Below are positions 7,477-14,155 of a stretch of 16,822 nucleotides of DNA, one piece after another. Within the stretch, counting starts at the first letter, position 1. Each line of letters opens with the position of its first letter. This DNA is from WVWW01 sp041568335 (lineage in GTDB: Bacteria > Acidobacteriota > Polarisedimenticolia > Polarisedimenticolales > Polarisedimenticolaceae): assembly GCA_041568335.1 (NCBI GenBank), contig JBFFZZ010000037.1, forward strand, positions 1 through 16,822, in the 5' to 3' direction. A program made the translations under genes and the position numbers. The notes beneath the pieces were generated by a model. It ran no database searches, was not told the DNA's origin, and saw nothing but the letters and a program-made list of their open reading frames with translations.

Positions 7477-9610
7477 AGAAGCGGAATAGCAGCTGTCCGA
7501 CGACCCTGCGCGAGATCAGGTCGCCGAAGATGTGCTGCTGGACATCCTCATCGAACAGGTTGTAGGCCGAGACCGACAACGTCGTGGTGTCGCCGAAGCG
7601 CACGCCCACGCTCGTATTGACCGTCGTGAACGAATCGGTCGGCCCCCAAAAAGAGGAGTTGAGCACGTCGGTCCAGAAGGCGTCGTCCTGGTAGTTGACG
7701 TTGCCGTTGACGTACCAGCGTTCCGCATTGAAGGCGAAGCCGCCGTTGGCGCGGCTGTTCGGCGGCTGGTTGATCTCGTCGACCATCGCGCCGCTGGCGA
7801 GTGTCGCCTGCGGGATCCCGGTGACGTCGGGATCGTCCTGCCAGGAGTAGTTGAGGAACCAGCTCCACTGATCGTTGAACCGGCTGTTGAGTCCCAGCTC
7901 GACACCCTGATTGACGATCTCGCCGATGTTCCGATAACTGAACAAAGCGGGGATCATGTTCAGCGGTGGGAAGTCGAGCGCGGCCGCCGGAATACCGGTT
8001 CCCGCCCACCCCGGAGGTGGGTTGGTCGAGTTATAGAAGGCCGCCGTGTAGAAATCGATCGAGTCCTGGGTCTCGTTACGGTAGATCGAGGCGGTGAAAT
8101 CGGTGTTGCCCAAGCGGGCCACGTAACCGATCTCGAACGCGTCGAGCTGCTCTTCGGTCAGGTTGAAGTTACCCATACCCGCACTGACGACCGGGAACGC
8201 GGGCGGGCCGCCGGCGCCGGACAGGTCGAGCACCGCGGGGATGAAGACGACGTCCAGGTAATTCTGCACCATGGACGGCGCGCGGAACGCACGGTTGTAG
8301 GAGAAACGCAGCGTGTGCTTCGGAGCGACCTTGACCAGCAGGCTGGTGCGCGGTGAGAAGACCGTGCCGATCGGGTCGATGTCGTCGCCGCGAGCGCCGA
8401 TGACCCAGCGGACCTTGTCGCTCAGCAGGATCTCGTCCTGGATGTAGACCCCGTACTCCTCACGCGAATCGCCAAGCGGCGCGATCGACAGGTCGAACTC
8501 GTTCTTCCGCGCGTTGGCGCCATAGGTCAGGACATGCTTGCCTCCGAGGATTCGCGTATCGGAGTAGTCCAGGTTGTAGGTCTGGCTTTCGAACTTGAAG
8601 ACGATCGGCATACCCGTCGTGGCGTCCACCGTCAACAGGCTCGGGGCATCGCCATCGAGCGCGTTCACGAAGAACGAAACCCGCTGGGCGTTCTTGTGCC
8701 ACTCCGCGCTGACGAACGACAGTGAGGTTCCGCTCTCGATGTCGAACGGACCGATGCCCGTGTGGATGATGCCGTCGGTGGCGGCCCAGCCGCCCTTGAC
8801 CGACCAGACCGAACCGCTGTCCTGGTCGATGTCGAAGCGGAAATTGAACTTGGGTTGCGATGTTCCTTGGTTCACGTAGCTGGGGTAGGGAGTTCCCCCG
8901 GGGTTCAACGGCCCGTCGGTTCCGGGGATGATACCCGTCGGCCGGTCATAGGGGTCCTGTTCGTAGTGGCTCGCGCTGAACTGGTACCCGAGCTTTCCTT
9001 TCACACCCGCGTGGGTCACGCTGGCGTTGACCGTGCCCAGCTCACCACCACCCAGGATCACGGTCGTGCCGACGTTCTCCTTGGGTGTCTTGGTCAGGAT
9101 GTTGACCACGCCGGTCATCGCGTTGGCGCCCCACACGGCGCTGCCCGGGCCGCGCACGATCTCGATTTGCTTGATCTGATTGGGATCCATCGGCGCGAAG
9201 TCCCACATCACGAAACCGAAGAAGTCCAGGTAAAGGCTGCGGTTGTCCAGCAGGACCAGCTGGCTCGTCGCCAGCGAGTTGGTCGAACCGCGGCTGGTGA
9301 CCTGGATATCCCGAGCGCTCATCTGCGCGACGTTGACGCCGGGGACCGTGCGCAGGACGTCCCCGTAGTTGTCCGCGGGTGTGTTCTCGAGGTCTTCCGA
9401 TTTGACCACCGAGACCGCGGCCGGAGCCGTGTCCAGGGGTTGCTCGGTCCGCGAGGCGGTGACGATCACCGTCTCGGTATGGCTGGACACCTTTTCGACC
9501 TCTTTCTTCTTTTTAGTTTCGTCGTCGCCCTCGTCCTGGGCGAGGGCAGCGCCACCAACGAGGAAGACGAACAGGACCCAGACCATCCACGAACGTTTGT
9601 GCGGCTTCAT
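7475..9610 (-). CDS. TonB-dependent outer-membrane receptor
   Basis: The 711-residue protein has a signal peptide (residues 1-24, ALA/QDEG) and then an acidic-to-lysine-rich linker with a run of four Lys. A TonB box, ETVIVTASR, lies at residues 46-54 and closely matches the BtuB-type box. The plug domain spans about 58-165, including LRTVPGVNV and the characteristic IVRGPGSAVWGANAMTGVVN. The rest is a 22-strand-type barrel ending in VGQLLFRF with terminal Phe. Length and layout fit the BtuB/FecA-like class with no extra N-terminal signalling domain. Such receptors import siderophores, cobalamin, metals or glycans using TonB energy; the ligand cannot be read. The ATG at 9610 has AAGGGGG 4 nt upstream. 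It lies 123 bp downstream of the hybrid kinase, with a palindrome, a possible -10 box and a hairpin between them, and directly precedes the GT87 gene. No TonB-ExbB-ExbD genes are in the window. Confidence 0.93.
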   Translation of the reverse strand: MKPHKRSWMVWVLFVFLVGGAALAQDEGDDETKKKKEVEKVSSHTETVIVTASRTEQPLDTAPAAVSVVKSEDLENTPADNYGDVLRTVPGVNVAQMSARDIQVTSRGSTNSLATSQLVLLDNRSLYLDFFGFVMWDFAPMDPNQIKQIEIVRGPGSAVWGANAMTGVVNILTKTPKENVGTTVILGGGELGTVNASVTHAGVKGKLGYQFSASHYEQDPYDRPTGIIPGTDGPLNPGGTPYPSYVNQGTSQPKFNFRFDIDQDSGSVWSVKGGWAATDGIIHTGIGPFDIESGTSLSFVSAEWHKNAQRVSFFVNALDGDAPSLLTVDATTGMPIVFKFESQTYNLDYSDTRILGGKHVLTYGANARKNEFDLSIAPLGDSREEYGVYIQDEILLSDKVRWVIGARGDDIDPIGTVFSPRTSLLVKVAPKHTLRFSYNRAFRAPSMVQNYLDVVFIPAVLDLSGAGGPPAFPVVSAGMGNFNLTEEQLDAFEIGYVARLGNTDFTASIYRNETQDSIDFYTAAFYNSTNPPPGWAGTGIPAAALDFPPLNMIPALFSYRNIGEIVNQGVELGLNSRFNDQWSWFLNYSWQDDPDVTGIPQATLASGAMVDEINQPPNSRANGGFAFNAERWYVNGNVNYQDDAFWTDVLNSSFWGPTDSFTTVNTSVGVRFGDTTTLSVSAYNLFDEDVQQHIFGDLISRRVVGQLLFRF

Positions 9611-9664
9611 GCGACCCCCTTAGTTAGGCAGTGGATGCCACCGGGTCGGTTCGAGGGTCCCCGG

Positions 9665-9682
9665 GGGCGTCCGTTGACGCCC
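9665..9682 (-). other. Perfect 7-bp hairpin between kinase and receptor genes
   Basis: GGGCGTC and GACGCCC flank a 4-nt loop. The stem lies 55 bp upstream of the TonB receptor start and 52 bp past the kinase stop. No T-run follows in the minus direction, so a canonical intrinsic terminator is not supported. It may be a weak terminator, an mRNA processing or stability element, or part of the receptor 5' UTR. Confidence 0.4.
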
Positions 9683-9684
9683 GC

Positions 9685-9690
9685 ATCATA
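9685..9690 (-). promoter_or_regulatory. Possible -10 box TATGAT for the TonB receptor
   Basis: On the minus strand the hexamer is TATGAT, five of six matches to TATAAT, in the most AT-rich part of this intergenic region. No good -35 element is at 16-18 bp. It would allow the receptor-GT87-porin set to be transcribed separately from the kinase. Confidence 0.25.
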
Positions 9691-9709
9691 AACGATAAGG
9701 GCCTCAGAT

Positions 9710-9721
9710 CATGCATGCATG
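9710..9721. promoter_or_regulatory. 12-bp perfect palindrome CATGCATGCATG, possible operator
   Basis: The 12 bases are self-complementary and lie just past the kinase stop, about 20 bp upstream of the possible -10 box of the receptor. The position is suitable for a dimeric regulator, but a three-fold CATG repeat is low in complexity and could be chance. Confidence 0.25.
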
Positions 9722-9733
9722 GTCCGGAGTCCG

Positions 9734-11692
9734 TCAGGCTCCGACCGGATCTCCCGAGAGCACGCGATCGAGCGCGTCGGCCAGGTCGTTCGAGGAGAAC
9801 GGTTTGGAGACGTAATCGTCCATCCCGGCCTCGAGACACCGTTCGCGGTCGCCCATCATGGCGTGCGCCGTCAACGCGATAATCGGCGTCCGGAACGGCG
9901 AAGCGGATTCCTTCTGCCGGATGCGCTCGGTGGCCTCGAAGCCGTCCATATCGGGCATCTGAACATCCATCAGGACCGCGTCGAATCTCCGCTTTCCATG
10001 CGCCGCCAACGCCTCGCGTCCGTTGCTGGTCATCACCGCCTCGTGACCGAGCTTCTCGAGGATCCGGGCCACCACCACACGGTTGACCTTGCTGTCCTCC
10101 GCCACCAGGATGCGCAGCCGGCGGGTTGGTGGCTCCAGTTCGACGGGCGGGCTGACACTGTCCTCCGTGCTGTCCGCGCACACGCGCGTCGGGAACTCGA
10201 AACGGAATGTGCTGCCGCCCTCCGGATTGCCCTCGACGTCGATGCGACCGCCCATCATGCGAACGAGACGGCTGGAGATCGAGAGACCGAGACCCGTACC
10301 GCCGAAGCGTCTCGTCGTGGAGCCGTCAACCTGGGAAAAAGCGTTGAAAATCAGCTCGCGTTTGTCCTCCGGAACGCCGATACCGGTATCCCGAACCGTG
10401 AACTCGAGCACGACGTTTTCGGCGTCCCGAGTTTGGACAGCCGCGCTCAGCTCGACGAGACCCCGTTCGGTGAACTTGACGGCGTTTCCGGTCAGGTTGA
10501 TCAGGACTTGCCGCAGGCGGGTCGGGTCGCCCTCGACGTAGGCCGGCACATCGTCCGCCGTCCGTGTGCGCAGCTCGAGCTGCTTGGCGCGGGCCATCGG
10601 CCCACACGTCCTCGCCGTTTCATGGACCATCGCGCGCACATCGATCGCGGCGGTTTCCAGCTCCATCTTGCCGGCCTCGATCTTCGAGAAGTCGAGGATG
10701 TCGTTGATGATCGACAGCAGGTTCGCCGCCGACGTACGGATCGTGCCGATGCACTCGCTCTGTTCCTCATCGAGCTCGGTGTCGAGCGCCAGCTCGGTCA
10801 TCCCGATAATCCCGTTCATCGGCGTGCGGATCTCATGGCTCATGTTGGCCAGGAACTCCGACTTGAGGCGTGACGACTCCTGGGCTTGTTCCTTGGCCCG
10901 TTCCAGCTCTTGAGTGCGCACCCGTACCCGCCGTTCGAGATCGTCCCGCTCGGCCACCACCTCGGCGCGTGCGGTATCCAGCTCACGCGCCATCCGGTTG
11001 AACGCGACCGCGAGCTCGCCGATCTCGTCGTTGCGCCGGTCCGGGATCTGCACCGACAGGTCACCGTCGGCGATCCGCCTGGTGGCATCGACGAGCTCGC
11101 GCAGCGGACGCGCGACGATGCGGGCCAACCCTATGCCCAGCAACACGCACAGCAACAACAACGCCGAGCCGGCCAGTGCGATCCGGCCCTGGAGCATCTT
11201 CGTCCGCGCGGAGGTGCGATCGGCCGAGAGGACGAGCTCGATCTGGCCGATTTGTTCGACACGGACGATTGCATTGCGCTCCAACGCAAACGCAGAGCTT
11301 TCTCCGCCGAGATCGGCGGTTACATGGGTGAGGATCGGGCGATAAATCGTGATTGCGTCGATGTCGATCTCGCCGGAACCGATGGTGAGCTCGGTCAAGG
11401 CGATGGCCGAGGCGTCACGAACCACGATCCGGCGCACGTCCTCGTCGTTCAGTGCGGCGCGCAAGGTGTTCTGGATCTCACTGACGTTGCCCGCGAGGAT
11501 CGGAAGCTCGGTGTTGTGCGCCATCGTGTCGGCAAGCAAATGGCCGCGGACCTCCAGATCGCGGAGGCCTTCCGCCTGAAGGGTGCCCCCGACGTACCAG
11601 ACGGCACCCGCAAGAACCAGTGTCAGGGCGGCGGCAAACGGGACCACCATCCGGAACGCCAGCCGGTGGCGCGCGATGCGCGGCCCGGTCAT
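9734..11692 (-). CDS. Membrane-bound hybrid sensor histidine kinase (sensor-HAMP-HisKA-HATPase-receiver)
   Basis: The 652-residue protein has TM1 at about 15-36, a periplasmic region at 37-170 and TM2 at about 171-193. The periplasmic region resembles CHASE8-type sensor domains, and this assignment is uncertain. A HAMP domain (about 194-246) leads into a coiled coil. The HisKA H-box LANMSHEIRTP puts the phosphorylated His at residue 286. The ATPase domain has an N-box (Asn403), G1 (DTGIGV, 435-440), an F-box (FNAFSQVD) and G2 (GGTGLGLS). The C-terminal receiver (about 527-647) keeps its acidic pair at 532-533, phospho-acceptor Asp576, Thr608 and Lys630, so every catalytic element looks intact. 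No Hpt domain or separate response regulator is in the window, so the output partner lies elsewhere. The ATG overlaps the stop of the binding-protein gene by 4 bp (ATGA), implying translational coupling and a joint function: the binding protein probably presents a ligand to the periplasmic sensor region. Confidence 0.93.
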   Translation of the reverse strand: MTGPRIARHRLAFRMVVPFAAALTLVLAGAVWYVGGTLQAEGLRDLEVRGHLLADTMAHNTELPILAGNVSEIQNTLRAALNDEDVRRIVVRDASAIALTELTIGSGEIDIDAITIYRPILTHVTADLGGESSAFALERNAIVRVEQIGQIELVLSADRTSARTKMLQGRIALAGSALLLLCVLLGIGLARIVARPLRELVDATRRIADGDLSVQIPDRRNDEIGELAVAFNRMARELDTARAEVVAERDDLERRVRVRTQELERAKEQAQESSRLKSEFLANMSHEIRTPMNGIIGMTELALDTELDEEQSECIGTIRTSAANLLSIINDILDFSKIEAGKMELETAAIDVRAMVHETARTCGPMARAKQLELRTRTADDVPAYVEGDPTRLRQVLINLTGNAVKFTERGLVELSAAVQTRDAENVVLEFTVRDTGIGVPEDKRELIFNAFSQVDGSTTRRFGGTGLGLSISSRLVRMMGGRIDVEGNPEGGSTFRFEFPTRVCADSTEDSVSPPVELEPPTRRLRILVAEDSKVNRVVVARILEKLGHEAVMTSNGREALAAHGKRRFDAVLMDVQMPDMDGFEATERIRQKESASPFRTPIIALTAHAMMGDRERCLEAGMDDYVSKPFSSNDLADALDRVLSGDPVGA

Positions 11693-12639
11693 CGCCCGAC
11701 TTCCCGGGGAGCTCGACCGAGGACGTTCTCGGGTGTTTCGAGTCCCAGCCGCCCGGCCGTCGAACGGTTGATGAACACCTCGACGCCGGGCGGTTCCTCC
11801 GGAGGAACATCGGCTATGCTGCCGCCTTCGGCGACGTGCAGCGCCATCTGCGCGGCACGCCGTCCGACCGCCTCCGGATCGGCGGCGACGGCGGCGAGCG
11901 CCCCGGTTCGTACGTAACCCTCGGAGACCGCGAAGAACGGACGCCGGGCGCGGAGGCACTGGAGCAACAGCCTGCGCGCGTTCGAGTAGGTCAACACCGT
12001 GGGATCGGCCACGCTCCACAGGCCATCCACGCGAGGCAACAGCAGCCGCGCGGCCGTCAGGACTTCGCCCTCGTCACGGACGACCTGGGCCAGCAGCTCG
12101 AACTCGTACGTTTTCGCGACCGACCGCGCACGCTCGATGATCTCGGCGCTGTTCCGGGGGTTGAACAGCACCCCGAGCGTGCGCCCCTCGGGGAGCAGCT
12201 CACGCATCGCGGCGAACTGTGCGTCGAGCGAGATCGACATCGAGACCCCGGTCGTTCGGGTGATGTCGCGGTCCCCGGGCTGCGGCAGGTCGAGCGCCGC
12301 CGGGTCGAGCACCATCGCGTAGATCAGGGGGATGTCCGTTCCCGTTTGCCGGACCTCGCTCACCGCCCGGGCGCCGACCGCCACGATGACACTGGGTTGA
12401 AGCGCCAGAAGCCGCGAGATCGTCCGGCGGCCCGACTTCGGCTCGAGATCGATCCGTTGAACACCGACACGCGGTTGCAGACCGGCTGAGATCGAATCGG
12501 CCGACTCGGTATAGGCGGTCGCGCCGGGCGACACGACGAGTCCCACCCACGGGGATGCCACGGCCGGCGTTGCGGCAATCGCGACCAGGATCCCGAACAG
12601 GACCTTGAGCCGGGCCAGGAATGGGTGTCGAGACGTCAT
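11689..12639 (-). CDS. Periplasmic substrate-binding protein, ABC_sub_bind family
   Basis: The 316-residue protein has a signal peptide (residues 1-29, cleavage near AVAS/PW) and two alpha/beta lobes. Patterns such as LLALQPSVIVAVGARAVSEV, DIPLIYAMVLDP, GRTLGVLFNPRNSAEII and RRPFFAVSEGYVRTGALAAV match the ABC_sub_bind family (PF04392), whose better-known members bind aromatic amino acids (TrpX type). No permease or ATPase gene is adjacent; instead it is coupled by a 4-bp overlap to the hybrid kinase. This suggests a sensory rather than transport role, but that is inference. The ATG at 12639 is chosen because the signal peptide begins there. A GTG at 12708 would add 23 polar residues ahead of it. 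The ribosome binding site is weak. It is the first gene of the minus-strand run and diverges from the PLP enzyme gene. Confidence 0.85.
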   Translation of the reverse strand: MTSRHPFLARLKVLFGILVAIAATPAVASPWVGLVVSPGATAYTESADSISAGLQPRVGVQRIDLEPKSGRRTISRLLALQPSVIVAVGARAVSEVRQTGTDIPLIYAMVLDPAALDLPQPGDRDITRTTGVSMSISLDAQFAAMRELLPEGRTLGVLFNPRNSAEIIERARSVAKTYEFELLAQVVRDEGEVLTAARLLLPRVDGLWSVADPTVLTYSNARRLLLQCLRARRPFFAVSEGYVRTGALAAVAADPEAVGRRAAQMALHVAEGGSIADVPPEEPPGVEVFINRSTAGRLGLETPENVLGRAPREVGR

Positions 12640-12750
12640 CAGGACCGGGCACCCACCGTCGGAGGCTGGAGTTCCGCCCGCCAGATTCGCTGAATCCTCA
12701 TGACCCACATCGCTCTCTCATCGGGTACGCCCTAATAAGGAAAGGGATGA

Positions 12751-12782
12751 CCCGACCCATCGAATATTCGGCGGGGGTCGGG
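12751..12782. promoter_or_regulatory. Nested dyad in the divergent intergenic region, candidate operator
   Basis: An 8-bp inverted repeat, CCCGACCC (12751-12758) and GGGTCGGG (12775-12782), encloses a perfect 10-bp palindrome, CGAATATTCG (12761-12770). The two centres differ by only 1 bp. It lies upstream of the likely -10 box of the PLP enzyme (12809-12814) and about 110 bp upstream of the binding-protein start, so a regulator bound here could act on both directions. No T-run follows on either strand, so a terminator is unlikely. The rest of 12640-12821 shows no convincing ORF. Confidence 0.4.
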
Positions 12783-12808
12783 GGCAGTCAAATTCCACTC
12801 TTTTTGCT

Positions 12809-12814
12809 TAGAAT
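12809..12814 (+). promoter_or_regulatory. Candidate -10 box TAGAAT for the PLP enzyme gene
   Basis: TAGAAT matches the -10 consensus at five of six positions and lies in the AT-richest stretch of the intergenic region. Only 7 nt separate it from the ATG at 12822, so transcription would start at or next to the start codon, giving a leaderless message. The best -35 candidate (GTCAAA, 12787-12792) is poor. Confidence 0.4.
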
Positions 12815-12821
12815 CCCACCC

Positions 12822-13979
12822 ATGTGGACGCGTTTCGAACGGATTCCGCCGCAGGACTACCGTCTGCCCGGGGAATGGACCTCCCGTCTGCTGTCCCCCG
12901 CGCTGGTGGTTTACCTGGATCGTGTTCGCGAGAACATCCGTCGCATGTTGGCGCTGGCCGGCGACGCGAGCCGCTGGCGACCGCACATCAAGACCACGAA
13001 GATCCCGGAGATCTACGCGGAGATGACACGGGCCGGCCTGCGTCACTTCAAGTGCGCCACCCTGCGCGAGGCCGAGACCCTGCTGCAGGTCGTGCGGGAA
13101 CAACGGGTCGAGGGTGCCGACCTGCTGTTCTCCTATCCGTTGATCGGTCCTGCGCTCGAGCGGTTGGGCACGCTGGCCGGACAGTTCAACGACGTTTCGA
13201 TCTCGGTGCTTTGCGAGGACCCGGCGGCGATCGAAACGATCGATTCGCGGTTGGGGATCTTCGTCGACATCGACCCCGGCATGCATCGCACCGGGGTCGA
13301 TCCCGAGCGCCGGGAGCGGATCCGGGCCATCGCCCTTGGCGCGGGTTCGCGTTTTCAGGGTGTCCATTACTACGACGGCCACATCCTCGGCGCGACCGCG
13401 GATTCCCGGCGTGAGCAGGCGCACCGCGGTTACCGGCGGCTGCTCGAGATCGTGGAGGATCTGGCGACGCGGGCAAAGGTCCCGGAGATCGTGACGAGCG
13501 GGACCCCGGCGTTCCGGTACGCCCTCGAGTTCGAGCCCTTTGCCGAGATCGGATCCTGCGCGCATCGGATCTCACCCGGAACCGTCGTGTTCCACGATCT
13601 GCGCAGCGAGCAACAACTCGAGGATCTCGATCTGGTACCCGCGGCGCTGGTGTTCGCGCGCGTCGTCAGCCGGCCGTTGCCCGATCGCGTCACCGCCGAC
13701 GCGGGCTCCAAGTCGATCGCCGCCGAGGCCGGCGACCCTTGCGCGTTCGCCCTGGGCCATCCGGGGCTCGAGGCGCTCACCCCGAGCGAGGAACATCTGC
13801 CGTTCGCGGTGCGCTCCGGGCGCCGTCCGTCACGCGGTGAACCCCTCTACCTGGTCCCTCGCCATGTCTGTCCCACGGTCAATCTCGCCGAGCAGGCGTT
13901 GCTCATCGATGGGGATTCCGTCAGCGTGAGCCGCGTCGTGGCACGCGCGCACGAGCTGCTCGACGAAGGAGGCAGTTGA
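12822..13979 (+). CDS. D-threonine aldolase / D-serine dehydratase-like PLP enzyme
   Basis: The 385-residue protein has an alanine-racemase-type N-terminal barrel (PF01168) with the motif RPHIKTTK. Lys57 is the expected Schiff-base residue for pyridoxal phosphate. The C-terminal D-ser_dehydrat-type domain (PF14031) has HVCPTVNL, with His348 and Cys350 matching the metal-binding His-x-Cys pair of this fold-type III group. Members cleave D-threonine or D-3-hydroxy amino acids to glycine plus aldehyde, or dehydrate D-serine; motifs alone do not separate these. It is probably cytoplasmic. An in-frame ATG at 12747 has a fair AAGGA upstream. However, the 25 extra codons have low GC at third positions and cover the dyad and the -10 box, so 12822 is preferred. 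A 41-residue membrane protein gene follows 26 bp downstream. Confidence 0.88.
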   Translation: MWTRFERIPPQDYRLPGEWTSRLLSPALVVYLDRVRENIRRMLALAGDASRWRPHIKTTKIPEIYAEMTRAGLRHFKCATLREAETLLQVVREQRVEGADLLFSYPLIGPALERLGTLAGQFNDVSISVLCEDPAAIETIDSRLGIFVDIDPGMHRTGVDPERRERIRAIALGAGSRFQGVHYYDGHILGATADSRREQAHRGYRRLLEIVEDLATRAKVPEIVTSGTPAFRYALEFEPFAEIGSCAHRISPGTVVFHDLRSEQQLEDLDLVPAALVFARVVSRPLPDRVTADAGSKSIAAEAGDPCAFALGHPGLEALTPSEEHLPFAVRSGRRPSRGEPLYLVPRHVCPTVNLAEQALLIDGDSVSVSRVVARAHELLDEGGS

Positions 13980-13987
13980 ACGGGTGC

Positions 13988-13993
13988 TATCCT
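13988..13993 (+). promoter_or_regulatory. Candidate -10 box TATCCT (TGC-TATCCT) for the small membrane protein
   Basis: The TANNNT hexamer is preceded by TGC, which fits an extended -10 (TGnTATCCT). The ATG at 14006 begins 12 nt further on. No Shine-Dalgarno sequence lies between them. Read-through from the PLP enzyme gene is an equally possible source of transcript. Confidence 0.3.
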
Positions 13994-14005
13994 GCCGGCC
14001 ACCGC

Positions 14006-14131
14006 ATGACCGAAAACAGACACGAACGGACCGAGCGCCGCAGGTCCGGCCGTCTGGCCGCGATCCTGATCTTCGGCTTCATCACGCTCGTTCTCGTGCT
14101 GATGTTCCTTGCGGTCCGCGGTCCGCGCTAG
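14006..14131 (+). CDS. Small single-span membrane protein, 41 residues, unknown function
   Basis: The frame reads MTENRHERTERRRSGRLAAI and continues with a hydrophobic segment (about residues 17-37, rich in Ile, Leu, Phe and Val), ending in VRGPR. The cytoplasmic side would be the basic N-terminus by the positive-inside rule. Nearly all codons end in G or C, like the neighbouring genes. It fits neatly between the PLP enzyme stop and the nucleotidase start, with no overlap of either. I recognise no family. An alternative TTG start at 13976 would add ten residues, but it sits only 3 nt after a GGAGG and overlaps the preceding stop. It could also be an untranslated spacer, but the charged head followed by one clean hydrophobic span argues for a gene. 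Confidence 0.55.
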   Translation: MTENRHERTERRRSGRLAAILIFGFITLVLVLMFLAVRGPR

Positions 14132-14143
14132 TCGCGTATCGGT

Positions 14144-14149
14144 TATCCT
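14144..14149 (+). promoter_or_regulatory. Candidate -10 box TATCCT for the 5'-nucleotidase
   Basis: The TANNNT hexamer ends 6 nt before the ATG at 14156, and no Shine-Dalgarno sequence is present. The same hexamer precedes the small membrane protein. No recognisable -35 element is seen. Confidence 0.3.
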
Positions 14150-14155
14150 GAATCC

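Noticed and set aside
9665..9682. Intrinsic terminator of the hybrid kinase gene
   Set aside because: The hairpin is perfect but no T-run follows in the direction of transcription, so it is recorded only as a hairpin.
12747..12821. Upstream in-frame ATG at 12747 for the PLP enzyme with a fair AAGGA upstream
   Set aside because: Third positions of the 25 added codons are AT-rich compared with the gene, the residues do not resemble the family N-terminus, and the stretch holds a -10-like box and a dyad.
14111..14128. Short tandem repeat GCGGTCC x2 near the end of the small membrane protein gene
   Set aside because: Two GC-rich copies of 7 bp fall within codons for AVRGPR and are within chance expectation at this base composition.
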